The position numbers and the translations under genes are program-made. This document shows positions 33,860-42,330 of a stretch of 64,000 bases of DNA, piece by piece. Each line of letters opens with the position of its first letter. Position 1 is the first letter of the stretch. The stretch is taken from positions 2,477,372 to 2,541,371 of the forward strand of contig NZ_KI632511.1 of assembly GCF_000504285.1 (NCBI RefSeq), read 5' to 3'. The notes beneath the pieces were generated by a model that saw nothing but the letters and a program-made list of their open reading frames with translations, was not told the DNA's origin and made no database searches. Source of the DNA: Actinospica robiniae DSM 44927. Its GTDB lineage: Bacteria; Actinomycetota; Actinomycetes; Streptomycetales; Catenulisporaceae.

Positions 33860-35311
33860 GTGTTGAACGCAGAAAGCGGCGGTCGAGCCATGCCCGGGCT
33901 CGCCGCTCCGTGGGTCGACCGGCTGCTGCTGGCCGGCCCGGACCGGGAACCCTGCCTCCGCCTCGGGCAGGCGCTCGACCGCACCCTGGTGCGGGCCGGC
34001 GTCGCCGAAGCCGAGGACCGGCTGCGCGCGGCCGGGCTCGCGCCCGGCGGCAGCGCCGCCCTCCGGCTGCCGCCGTCGCTCGCCTTCGTCACCTCGCTGC
34101 TCGCCGCCTGGCGGATCGGGGCGCAGGTCAGCCTGCTCGACCATCGGCTGACCGAGGCCGAGGTCGGCCGCGCGCTCGACCGGCTGGCCCCGCAGCTGCT
34201 CATCGAGCCGGAACAGCAGGCCAACACGGCGATGCGCGGCTACAGCGTCGTCGCCGGGCCGCGGCTGGTGGCGCGCCCCGAGGGACGCCCCGCCGAGACC
34301 GACCATGTTTTGATCCAGCTCAGCTCGGGCTCCACCGGACCCTCGAAAGTCATCGCGCGCACCGCCGCCGACCTGGAGTTCGAGCTCGACCGGTACGCGG
34401 TGCTCGACGGCTTCCCGCGGCGCGGCGGACGGGTCGTGCTGCTCTCCTCGATCGTGCACGTGCTCGGCCTGGTCGGCGGTCTGCTTCACGGGCTGCACGC
34501 CGGGGTGGAGCTGGTGCTGCCGGAGCGGCTCACCGCCGCCGGGATCCTGGCCGCCGTCGACGCCGGGGCCGAGGCCGGGGAGCCGCCGCGACCGACGACC
34601 GTGATCGGCGTGCCCTTCTATGCCGAGCTGCTGGCCGCGGCCGCGGCGCCCCGGACGCTTGCGCTGGAGCGGATGATCGTGGCGGGCGAGCTGACCCGCC
34701 CCGGCGTGCCCGAGGCGTTCACCGCGGCGTACGGCGTGCCTCTCGGCTCGATGTACGGCATGACCGAGCTCGGCGTGATCGCCACCGACCTCGACGGCAC
34801 CGCGCGCCCCGCGCTCGACCCCAATAAGGGCCTTGAGCTGCGGATCGAGGACGGCGAACTGCACATCCGCCGGCCGGAGAGCCCCTACCTCGGGGCGAGC
34901 GACCCGGCGCGCTGGTCGGAGGGCTGGCTGCACACCCGGGACGCCGCCAGGATCGACCCGGCGACCGGCCGGGTGACCATCCTGGGCCGGCGTGACTCGC
35001 AGGTGTCCATCGGCGGCCTGAAGGTCGACCTGACCGAGGTCGAGCAGGCCTTGGCCGCGACGCCCGGCGTCACCGGCGCCATCGTCGTGTTCGACGACGG
35101 CGCCATCCTCGCCTACCTGACCTGCGCGGACGGCGTCGAGCTCGAGGACGTGCGCCGGCAGCTGGCCGCGGAACTCGCCTCCTACAAGCTGCCCCGCCGC
35201 CTCGTTCCGCTGGCCGAACTCCCCCGTACCGCGACCGGCAAGCTGCTGCGCGACGTCGCGGCCCTGCGTACCTGCGCGCAGCCGCCCACCCGACCGGCCC
35301 CGGCCGGCTGA
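33860..35311 (+). CDS. AMP-dependent acyl-CoA/acyl-ACP ligase (adenylating enzyme 1)
   Basis: A 483-residue ANL-superfamily enzyme. GTG 33860 (GGTGGGA upstream) is preferred; ATG 33890 is possible. Motifs in order: P-loop-like LSSGSTGPSKVI, YGMTELG, GWLHTRDAAR, GRRDSQVSIGGLKVDLTEVE (hinge) and PRTATGKLLR with the catalytic Lys. The small size and position before two carrier-protein genes suggest that it activates an aryl or acyl acid and loads a carrier protein. 4-Hydroxybenzoate-like acids are an attractive guess given the downstream genes. First gene of the plus-strand operon. Confidence 0.85.
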   Translation: MLNAESGGRAMPGLAAPWVDRLLLAGPDREPCLRLGQALDRTLVRAGVAEAEDRLRAAGLAPGGSAALRLPPSLAFVTSLLAAWRIGAQVSLLDHRLTEAEVGRALDRLAPQLLIEPEQQANTAMRGYSVVAGPRLVARPEGRPAETDHVLIQLSSGSTGPSKVIARTAADLEFELDRYAVLDGFPRRGGRVVLLSSIVHVLGLVGGLLHGLHAGVELVLPERLTAAGILAAVDAGAEAGEPPRPTTVIGVPFYAELLAAAAAPRTLALERMIVAGELTRPGVPEAFTAAYGVPLGSMYGMTELGVIATDLDGTARPALDPNKGLELRIEDGELHIRRPESPYLGASDPARWSEGWLHTRDAARIDPATGRVTILGRRDSQVSIGGLKVDLTEVEQALAATPGVTGAIVVFDDGAILAYLTCADGVELEDVRRQLAAELASYKLPRRLVPLAELPRTATGKLLRDVAALRTCAQPPTRPAPAG

Positions 35312-35408
35312 CCGCCCCGACCCCCGACTTCCCGCCCGGCCCCGCACGACGAGGTGCCGCCGGCGCGGGAACGCCTGCGCCTGCCCGCACACCGACGAAG
35401 GAGAACCC

Positions 35409-35693
35409 ATGAACGACGTCGACCAGAGCCGCATCCGCGCCTTCGTCGTCAGCTCCCTGAGCGCGATGAACTACGACGTGTCCGAGGTGGACGGCGACAC
35501 CACGCTCGGCCCGGCCGGCCTGGACCTCGAGTCCCTCGCCCTGGCCGACCTCGCGGTGCAGGTCGAGGAGGAGTTCGGGGTGGTCTTCGAGCTCGACGAC
35601 ATGGAGTACACCGCGTTGATGAGCCTGGACGAGTTCGCCGCGGAGGTGCGCAAGCGGCTGGCCGGCACCAGCACGGTCGGCGGCGCCCGGTGA
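35409..35693 (+). CDS. Acyl carrier protein 1 (plus-strand operon)
   Basis: A 94-residue ACP; ATG 35409 follows GAAGGAG. The attachment site is GLDLESLALADL, with Ser in the usual place but Glu rather than Asp before it. Acidic helix II/III (VQVEEEFGVVFELDDMEY) is typical. It lies 97 bp after adenylating enzyme 1 and overlaps the second ACP gene by 4 bp (GTGA), so the two are translated together. Confidence 0.9.
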   Translation: MNDVDQSRIRAFVVSSLSAMNYDVSEVDGDTTLGPAGLDLESLALADLAVQVEEEFGVVFELDDMEYTALMSLDEFAAEVRKRLAGTSTVGGAR

Positions 35694-35941
35694 CGCCCTC
35701 GACCGCACCCGACCCGGCCACCGTGCGCGCGCTGCTGGCCGGCTTCGGCGACCGCGCCGCGGGCGAGGTCGGCGAGGAGATCGGCTCGCTCGAGCTGACC
35801 TGGCTGATCGCGCAGTTCGAGCAGGCCTACTCGGTCATCGTCGAGCTCGACGACGCGGAGCTGGCCCGGATCGAGACGGTCGAGCAGGCGGCGAACGCGC
35901 TGCGCACCGTGCTCGGGCTGCCCGCGCTGGACAGTGCCTGA
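35690..35941 (+). CDS. Acyl carrier protein 2, with Gly-Ser site
   Basis: An 83-residue ACP-like protein starting at GTG 35690. The motif EEIGSLELTWLIAQFEQAY matches ACPs of the type-II/aryl-polyene kind, where it normally reads I-D-S-L-E-L. Here Asp is replaced by Gly but the phosphopantetheine Ser (about residue 33) is retained, so it may still be modified. Its 3' end overlaps the KS gene by 8 bp. Paired ACP genes ahead of KS genes recall aryl-polyene and discrete type II systems. Confidence 0.82.
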   Translation: MTPSTAPDPATVRALLAGFGDRAAGEVGEEIGSLELTWLIAQFEQAYSVIVELDDAELARIETVEQAANALRTVLGLPALDSA

Positions 35942-37028
35942 GGTGGCGGCCGGCTCGTCCCGCAGGCGGGTCGCCGTCACCGGGCTAGGAGTGCTCAGCG
36001 CGTTCGGCCGCGGCCCGGAGCCGCTCTCGACCGCGATCTGCGCCGGCAAGGCCGCCTTCGGGCCGGTCGGCCGTTTCGCCACGGCCGGGCGCGCGGTCCA
36101 CGATGCCGCACACCTGCCGGGTACACCGGACCTCGCCGAGGAGGTGCTGACGGCGATCGCTTCGGCGCGCCGGCAAGCCGGCCTCGTCGAACAGGACTGC
36201 ACTCCGGTGCTTCTCGCTGTACACGCCGACCGGCGAACGGCCGGGATAGCTCGGCGGGTCGGCCGAATCCATCACCTCGAGGACGTATATACGTGCGCGT
36301 GTGTAGCGGCGAGCACTGCCGTTGCGGACGCCGCTGCGCGCATCTCGTTGGGACTGCGCGAGCGGATGGTGGTGGCCGCGGGCTACCTCGTCGAGCCGGA
36401 CACCTTCGCCATGTTCGATGCCGGACGGGCGCTCGCACGCGACGGCCAAGCGCGGCCGTTCAGCGAGGGGCGCGGCGGCCTGCTCCTCGGCGACGCGGTC
36501 ACGGCCGTCGTCTTGGAGGCGGAGTCGGCGGCGCGCGAGCGTGGCGCGGCGCCGCTGGCCTGGATCGCCGGATGGGGCCGCACCGGCGACGCCTACCACG
36601 TCTGCCGGCCGACGCCGGACGGCTCCGGACTCGCCCGCGCGATCGAGCTGGCTCTCGGCCGCGCCGAGCTGGGGCCGCGGGACGTCGGGTACGTCAACGC
36701 CAACGCCACTGGCGCCACGCTGGCCGACTCCGCCGAGATCTCCGCGCTGCGCACGGCTTTCGGAGCCGGGCTGGACCAGGTTCCGGTCAGCTCCACCAAG
36801 TCAGTTCACGGACACGCGCTGGAGGGTTCGGCGCTGCTGGAGCTCGTCGCCACGATCCTCACCCTGAACACCGGCGCCCTGCCGGTGAACGCCGGGTATC
36901 TCGGCCCGGACGAGCCCCCGCTCGATCTGGTGCTGACGCCCGGACGCGTGACCGATACCCGCCACGCGCTCAGCCTCAACAGCGCGTTCGGCGGCGCGAA
37001 CACGGCGCTGGTGGTGCAGGCGGTATGA
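35934..37028 (+). CDS. Ketosynthase-like protein with Cys-Asn-His site
   Basis: About 364 residues, short for FabF-type KS (about 410). The fold is clear: RRVAVTGLGVLSAFG at the start, Cys123 in YTCACVAAS at the nucleophile position, and KSVHGHALEG with His294. The first catalytic His (NAHGTG) is Asn257 in VNANATGAT. Loss of that His should impair malonyl decarboxylation, so it is either a specialised acyltransferase or a KS-beta-like partner of the intact KS at 39210. Overlaps the following half-KS gene by 4 bp. Confidence 0.82.
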   Translation: MPEVAAGSSRRRVAVTGLGVLSAFGRGPEPLSTAICAGKAAFGPVGRFATAGRAVHDAAHLPGTPDLAEEVLTAIASARRQAGLVEQDCTPVLLAVHADRRTAGIARRVGRIHHLEDVYTCACVAASTAVADAAARISLGLRERMVVAAGYLVEPDTFAMFDAGRALARDGQARPFSEGRGGLLLGDAVTAVVLEAESAARERGAAPLAWIAGWGRTGDAYHVCRPTPDGSGLARAIELALGRAELGPRDVGYVNANATGATLADSAEISALRTAFGAGLDQVPVSSTKSVHGHALEGSALLELVATILTLNTGALPVNAGYLGPDEPPLDLVLTPGRVTDTRHALSLNSAFGGANTALVVQAV

Positions 37029-37552
37029 CGATCACGATCCCGAGCACCCTGCACCTGCTGCGGCACGAGCGCTGGCCGACTGCCGCCGAACCGCCGGCCG
37101 TGCCCGGCTTCATCGTGTCCTCATTCAATCCGCTGGTCGCCGCCGTCGCAGGACTCTGTCTGGACGGGCGTCCGGAGGAACCGCACCGTCGCACCGGCCT
37201 GGTGCTGGCCAGCGAGAGCGGCGATGCGGGCACCGCCCGCGAGGTGGCCGACGCGGTGGCGACCGGCCGGCGGGTGGCGCCGCTGCTGTTCTTTCAGTCC
37301 AACCCGAACGCCGTGCTCGGCCACGTCGCGGCCCGGCATCGGCTCGACGGCCCGATCGTCTGCCTAGGCCCGCTGCCCGGCGGGAGGTCCATCCGCGACC
37401 GCGCGCTGGCCGAGGCCGAACTGCTGCTGCTCGACGGCGACGCCGACGAGGTCCTGGTGGTCCTGGTCGAGCAGGACCCTGACTCCACTGCCGAGGACAC
37501 GGCCGAAGCACTGCTGCTGCGCGGCCACCTTCCCGGAAAGGAAGCACCCTGA
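37025..37552 (+). CDS. Half-ketosynthase (beta-ketoacyl synthase N-terminal-like protein)
   Basis: A 175-residue protein resembling only the N-terminal half of a KS (PF13723 type): FFQSNPNAVLGHVAARHRLDGP followed by a strand-helix pair where a KS has its active-site Cys (PIVCLGPLPGGRS). The C-terminal half with both His residues is absent. Such proteins accompany KS genes in aryl-polyene-like clusters; their role is not settled. It sits between two KS-type steps and overlaps the upstream KS gene by 4 bp. Confidence 0.78.
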   Translation: MTITIPSTLHLLRHERWPTAAEPPAVPGFIVSSFNPLVAAVAGLCLDGRPEEPHRRTGLVLASESGDAGTAREVADAVATGRRVAPLLFFQSNPNAVLGHVAARHRLDGPIVCLGPLPGGRSIRDRALAEAELLLLDGDADEVLVVLVEQDPDSTAEDTAEALLLRGHLPGKEAP

Positions 37553-37554
37553 TC

Positions 37555-39213
37555 ATGCCCGGCGACAAGACCCCGAACCTGCGTGCCCTGCTAGCTGCCG
37601 ACCCCGACCTGGGCGCGGGCACGGTGCTCGCCACCCGCGTCCGCCTCGGGGTGAATCTCGATGAGCCGCGCGTCTTCTTCGACACGGAGGTGGACGGACA
37701 CCCGGCCTGGGCGCCGTTCACGGTGCGCGAGCTGGACCACGCGGTGCGCGCCAGGGCCGCGGCCCTGCACGCCCGGGGAGTACGGCCGGGCGATCCGGTC
37801 GCCGTGCACGTGGGCAGCGCCGCCGACAATGTCCTGATGTTCTTGGCGCTCACCCGGCTCGGCGCCGTCCCCGCATTGCTCAATCCGAACCTGGACGGGG
37901 AGACCGCCGCAGCGTACATCAGGGGCCTGCGTGCCTCCGGAGTGCTGCTCGACGCCGCCCATCTGGCCGCGATCGGCGACCGGCCGCTCGGCGCGCCGGT
38001 GCTCGCGGACGTGGCCGAAACCGCGGACGGCGATCCGGATGCCGCCCCCGAGCAGCACCCGTACTGGTCGGGCGATCCGGTCGCGATCACGCACTCGTCG
38101 GGAACGACCGGCATGCCGAAGGCCGTCGTCCACTCGCACGCGAGTCTCCACGCGGCGATCCGGCACCGGCTCGCACTTCCGGCCGCGCAGGGTGCGGATC
38201 GGGTACTCAGTGCCCTGCCGTCCCCGCACGCGGCCACCCTCATCGCGGTCAACCAGGCTCTGAGCACAGATGCCTCGATCGCCCACGTGTCCGCGCAGAC
38301 CGGCCCCGCCGTGCTCGACGCGATCGAGTCCTGGCGCCCACACGGCGTATTCGGCTTCGCTTCCACGTGGGCTGACATGGCGGGCCACGACCTCGCCTCG
38401 CGCGACCTCGACTCGGTGTCGCTGTGGTGGAACACCGGCGACTGCGCGCACGAAGCGCACATCCGCCGCCTGGTCGCGGTCGGATCGCGCGTCGTCGCGC
38501 GGCCCGGTGGCCGCGTCCGCGAGCCAGGGTCCGTATTCATCGACGGACTCGGATCGAGCGAGATGGGCCACTCGCACTTCTTCCTCAGCCACACCCCCGA
38601 CAGCGAGCGCTACGGCCGCTGCGTGGGGCGCCCGCATACCTTCGTGGACTGCGAGGTCTTCGACCCTCATGGACGAGCGCTCGGTCCGAACGAGATCGGC
38701 GAGCTGGGCACCAAGTCGCCGACGCTCGCACTCGGCTACTGGAACGACTCCGTCACCACGTTCCGCACCCGTCTGCGCGGCTACTTCCTGACCGGCGACC
38801 TGATGTACCGGGACGAGGACGGCTACTACTACCACGTCGATCGGCTCGTGGACGCGGTGGACGTCGGCGACGGACGGCGGCTCTACACGGCGCGGTCCGA
38901 GGAGCGGGTGCTGGCGGCATGCCCGGACGTGCTCGACTGCACGGTGGTGGCCTTCCGCGACGGAGATCGCGCCATCGCCGACGTGCTGCTGTGCCTGGTC
39001 GAAGGCGCGGATGAGAAGCGTGACCGGCGAGCGGAGGTCGCGGCTGCTCTCGACGAGACTACAGCAGAGGCCTTACGCGACGTCATCGTCGTCGACGAGG
39101 GCTCGCTCCCGCTCGGGCCGACCGGCAAGGTACGCAAGGTCCTGCTACGCCGTCGGCACCTCGAAGGACATTTGCTCGAGGGGCAACTCCTCGAAGGGCA
39201 GGGAGTGCGGTGA
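37555..39213 (+). CDS. AMP-dependent ligase (adenylating enzyme 2)
   Basis: A 552-residue ANL enzyme. Motifs: THSSGTTGMPKAVVHSH (P-loop), GLGSSEMGHSHFF in place of YGxTE, GYFLTGDLMYRDEDGYYYHVDRLVD, and PLGPTGKVRKVLL with the catalytic Lys. It resembles fatty-acyl/acetyl-CoA ligases and may activate a different acid from enzyme 1. The C-terminus ends in a short degenerate repeat (HLEGHLLEGQLLEGQGVR). Codon 507 is TTA (39073-39075). Starts 2 bp after the half-KS and overlaps the next KS by 4 bp. Confidence 0.85.
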   Translation: MPGDKTPNLRALLAADPDLGAGTVLATRVRLGVNLDEPRVFFDTEVDGHPAWAPFTVRELDHAVRARAAALHARGVRPGDPVAVHVGSAADNVLMFLALTRLGAVPALLNPNLDGETAAAYIRGLRASGVLLDAAHLAAIGDRPLGAPVLADVAETADGDPDAAPEQHPYWSGDPVAITHSSGTTGMPKAVVHSHASLHAAIRHRLALPAAQGADRVLSALPSPHAATLIAVNQALSTDASIAHVSAQTGPAVLDAIESWRPHGVFGFASTWADMAGHDLASRDLDSVSLWWNTGDCAHEAHIRRLVAVGSRVVARPGGRVREPGSVFIDGLGSSEMGHSHFFLSHTPDSERYGRCVGRPHTFVDCEVFDPHGRALGPNEIGELGTKSPTLALGYWNDSVTTFRTRLRGYFLTGDLMYRDEDGYYYHVDRLVDAVDVGDGRRLYTARSEERVLAACPDVLDCTVVAFRDGDRAIADVLLCLVEGADEKRDRRAEVAAALDETTAEALRDVIVVDEGSLPLGPTGKVRKVLLRRRHLEGHLLEGQLLEGQGVR

Positions 39214-40484
39214 GCCGGGCCGCCACCGTCACCGGGATCGGCCTGGTCACCCCGCTCGGGCGCAAACCGGAAGAGTTCTTCGACGCCCTGCTCTCCGGTC
39301 GCAGCGGCCTGAGTCGTCCGCCGGAAGGCCATCCGCTGGAGGGCTGGCTGGAGGCCGCCGGCATCTCGCCGAACGTGGACGCCACCGAGGTGCTCCCGCC
39401 GACGGAAGGCCGCTCGGTGGACCGCTTCGCGCTGCTTGCCCTGGCTGCGGCCCGCGACGCCCTCGCGGACGCGGACATCGAGGTCGGGCGGGACGTCGAT
39501 CCGCGCCGGGCCGCCGTCGTGGTCTCCAGCGGAGGCGGCGGCATGGAGACGTACGAGGCGGCGGCGCAGCGGCGGATGCGCTCGGGTCGGCCCGGAGTCA
39601 GCCCCTACCTGCTTCCCGGCATGCTGCCCAACATGGCCGCGGCCCGGATCGCGATCCGGCACGGCATCCGCGGCCACAGCGCGGCGATCGCCACCGCGTG
39701 CGCGGCCGGGGCTCAGTCGATCGCCGAAGGGCTGCGGCTGATCCGAGACGGCTTGGCCGACGTGGTGGTGTGCGGCGGCACCGACACGCCGCTGCATCCG
39801 ACCATCGCCGCGGCCTTCCGCAACGCCCGCGCCTTGGCCGAGGGGTGGCCGACGCCGGAGGCGGCCAGCCGGCCGTTCGACGCGCGCCGCAACGGATTCG
39901 TGCTCGGCGAGGGCGCGGCTGTGCTGGTGATCGAACGCACGGAGCACGCCGACGCGCGCGGCGCCGCCGGATACGCGGACCTGATCGGCTGGGGTGCGTC
40001 CACCGACGCGTTCCATCCGACCTCGCCGCGCCCGGACGGCGAGGGCGCGATCGACTGTATGTCGGCGGCATTGCGCGACGGGGACCGCGACGCCACCGAC
40101 ATCGGGTACGTCAACGCGCACGGTACCGGCACCAAACGGGGAGACGCGGCTGAGGCGCTGGCGATACGGGAGGTCTTCGGATCGCACGAACCGGCGGTCA
40201 GCTCGATCAAGGGCGCCACCGGGCACCTGCTCGGCGCCTCGGGGGCGGCCGAGGCCGCGGCGTGCGTGCTCGCGCTCAGCCGCGAAGCGCTGCCGCCCAC
40301 GCTCAACCTGGACGAGCCGGATCCGGACTGCGCGCCGTTGGACCACGTGCGCGGCGCGGCCAGAACCGGACAGGTGCACCACGCGCTGTCGAACTCCTTC
40401 GCCTTCGGGGGCCACAACCTCAGCCTGCTGTTCGGCCCGCCCGGGACCCGCGCGGACAGGCGACCCAAGGGAGTAACCACGTGA
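39210..40484 (+). CDS. 3-oxoacyl-ACP synthase (KS) with intact triad
   Basis: A 424-residue FabF-type KS. The complete Cys-His-His triad is visible: Cys164 in ATACAAGAQS, His304 in NAHGTGT, His339 in GATGHLLGASG. GTG 39210 overlaps the stop of the ligase gene (GTGA). It is the only ketosynthase here with all catalytic residues, so it probably performs the decarboxylative extension step, possibly as a heterodimer with the Asn-257 KS encoded at 35934. No ketoreductase or dehydratase gene is present, so beta-keto groups would remain unless tailored elsewhere. Confidence 0.92.
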   Translation: MSRAATVTGIGLVTPLGRKPEEFFDALLSGRSGLSRPPEGHPLEGWLEAAGISPNVDATEVLPPTEGRSVDRFALLALAAARDALADADIEVGRDVDPRRAAVVVSSGGGGMETYEAAAQRRMRSGRPGVSPYLLPGMLPNMAAARIAIRHGIRGHSAAIATACAAGAQSIAEGLRLIRDGLADVVVCGGTDTPLHPTIAAAFRNARALAEGWPTPEAASRPFDARRNGFVLGEGAAVLVIERTEHADARGAAGYADLIGWGASTDAFHPTSPRPDGEGAIDCMSAALRDGDRDATDIGYVNAHGTGTKRGDAAEALAIREVFGSHEPAVSSIKGATGHLLGASGAAEAAACVLALSREALPPTLNLDEPDPDCAPLDHVRGAARTGQVHHALSNSFAFGGHNLSLLFGPPGTRADRRPKGVTT

Positions 40485-41437
40485 GCATCCGAGCCATCGC
40501 CCAAGCCGACTTCCACGTCGAGGACGTGGACAAGGCTGCCGACCAACTCGTGTCCGGCTACGGTTTCCGGGTGGACGAGATCCACGCCACGCCGTGCTCC
40601 GGCGTCGTGCTCGCGCACGGCGGCGTGCGGCTGAAGCTGACCCGGCCGAAAGACGGGTCCGACTTCCTTGGCCGGCACGGCGACGGGGTCGCCGGCATCG
40701 CCGTGTTCTGCGATGATCCCGATGCCGCGTTCGCCCGCGCCGCCGCGGCCGGCGCCCTCGTGCGCTCGGCTCAGGCACGGGCCGTCGAGGTCTTCCCGGA
40801 TTTCTCGCTGCGCTTCGTCGGTCCGCCCGAAGCCGGACCGGACCCGGAACCGGGCGGGATGTTCGAGGCCATCGACCACATCGCGGTCTGCGTCCCGCAC
40901 GGCGCGCTCGCACCCACCGTCGAGTTCTGCGACCGCGCGCTCGGGCTGCGCCGGATCTTCGGCGAGCTGATCGAAGTCGGTGAGCAGGCGATGGATTCGG
41001 TCGTGGTGCAGAGCGAAGGCGGCGCGCTGACCTTCACCTTCCTCGAGCCGCGGCCGGATCGGCGCCCCGGCCAGATCGACGCCTTCCTCGACGCCCACGG
41101 CGGTCCGGGCGTGCAGCACCTGGCCTTGCGCACCAACGACATCGTCGGCGCCGTGCGCGCTCTCGGCGAGCGCGACGTCGAGTTCCTCACCACGCCCGCC
41201 GCGTACTACGAGGGGCTGGAGCCGCGCGTCGGCCCCACCGGGATACCGGTCGAGGTACTGCGGGAACTCAACGTGCTGGTAGACCACGACCACGCCGGCC
41301 AGCTCTTCCAGATCTTCACCGCGTCCGTCCACCCGCGCCGCACCTTCTTCTTCGAGCTGATCGAGCGGCGCGGCGCCGGCACCTTCGGCACCGCGAATAT
41401 CAAGGCCCTGTACGAGGCTGTGGAGCGTCAATCGTGA
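40481..41437 (+). CDS. hmaS: 4-Hydroxymandelate synthase (HPPD-like dioxygenase)
   Basis: A 318-residue non-haem iron dioxygenase of the HPPD/HmaS family; GTG 40481 follows AAGGGAG. The 2-His-1-Glu iron site is His133 (AIDHIAVCV), His213 (GVQHLALRT) and Glu292 (FFFELIERRG). HPPD makes homogentisate while HmaS makes 4-hydroxymandelate from 4-hydroxyphenylpyruvate. I choose HmaS because the operon also encodes hydroxymandelate oxidase and HpgT, and because the C-terminal GTFGTANIKALYEAVE resembles HmaS. It is somewhat shorter than typical members (about 350). First step of 4-hydroxyphenylglycine formation. Confidence 0.85.
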   Translation: MSIRAIAQADFHVEDVDKAADQLVSGYGFRVDEIHATPCSGVVLAHGGVRLKLTRPKDGSDFLGRHGDGVAGIAVFCDDPDAAFARAAAAGALVRSAQARAVEVFPDFSLRFVGPPEAGPDPEPGGMFEAIDHIAVCVPHGALAPTVEFCDRALGLRRIFGELIEVGEQAMDSVVVQSEGGALTFTFLEPRPDRRPGQIDAFLDAHGGPGVQHLALRTNDIVGAVRALGERDVEFLTTPAAYYEGLEPRVGPTGIPVEVLRELNVLVDHDHAGQLFQIFTASVHPRRTFFFELIERRGAGTFGTANIKALYEAVERQS

Positions 41438-42330
41438 CCCTGACCGACATCCCCACCGATCTGCTGCCCACGCCCGAGGAAGTGGCCCACTACCAGGAGC
41501 ACGGCTGGTATCTCTCACGGCGCCTGTTCTCGGACGCAGAGCTCGATGAACTGCAGGAAGCCACGGAGAAGTACTACGGAGGCCAGCGCGACCACGAGCT
41601 GCCGGTGCCCCCGCCGCACCTCGCGTCGTGGCAGGCCGCGGACGGTCCGGTGCAGCGCCACAACGACTACGTGCACTACGAAAGCGACGCGGTGCGCGCG
41701 ATCCTGACGAAGCCGTTGGTCGGGGCGGTGGCTGCGGCGCTGGCGGGGACCGGGGAGATCCGCGTCTTTCAGGCCACGTTGATCTACAAGCCGCCGAACC
41801 CGGAGGAACTGAGCAATCTCGTGCCCTGGCACGCCGACCGGCACTACTGGCAGACCTGCACCTCCGAGCGGATGCTCACGGCGTTCATCCCCTTCCACGA
41901 CTGCGGGGAGGAGATGGGCACGATCACCATGATCGACGGCAGCCACCGCTGGCAGGAGCCGGACGGCGGCGACGACTCGACCCGGCACTTCGCCGAGCGC
42001 GACCGGGGCGAGCTGGAACAGATTCTGCGGGAGACGGCTGAGGCCAACGGCGAGCGGATCACCAAGGTGCCGATGGTCATCCCGCGCGGGCATGTCAGCT
42101 TCCACCATTGCCGCGTCTACCACGGCAGCGGCCCGAACCGGGCCGCCGATCCGCGGCGTGCCGTTTCGCTGCACCTGCAGGACGGCGAGAACCGCTACCG
42201 CCGCTTCGAGAAGCCGAATGGCTCGCACGTCGTCTACAACCACGATGTGCTCGTCCGCCGCACCCCCGACGCCGAACCCGACTACGCCGATCCCGACTTC
42301 TGCCCGGTGATCTGGCGGTCCGAGGGATGA
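41434..42330 (+). CDS. PhyH-type Fe(II)/2-oxoglutarate oxygenase
   Basis: A 298-residue dioxygenase. The iron motif is PWHADRHYW (HxD), and the distal His and 2-oxoglutarate Arg are in HCRVYHGSGPNRAADPRRAVSLHL. GTG 41434 overlaps the hmaS stop (GTGA). PhyH enzymes in antibiotic pathways hydroxylate or desaturate amino-acid-derived intermediates. Its position between HmaS and the E1 genes suggests action on an aryl amino acid or aryl-acyl unit; the exact substrate is unknown. Confidence 0.85.
   Translation: MTLTDIPTDLLPTPEEVAHYQEHGWYLSRRLFSDAELDELQEATEKYYGGQRDHELPVPPPHLASWQAADGPVQRHNDYVHYESDAVRAILTKPLVGAVAAALAGTGEIRVFQATLIYKPPNPEELSNLVPWHADRHYWQTCTSERMLTAFIPFHDCGEEMGTITMIDGSHRWQEPDGGDDSTRHFAERDRGELEQILRETAEANGERITKVPMVIPRGHVSFHHCRVYHGSGPNRAADPRRAVSLHLQDGENRYRRFEKPNGSHVVYNHDVLVRRTPDAEPDYADPDFCPVIWRSEG

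Noticed and set aside
40481-41437. Housekeeping 4-hydroxyphenylpyruvate dioxygenase (tyrosine degradation).
   Set aside because: Operon with hydroxymandelate oxidase/HpgT and lack of other homogentisate genes favour HmaS, although residues alone do not fully separate them.
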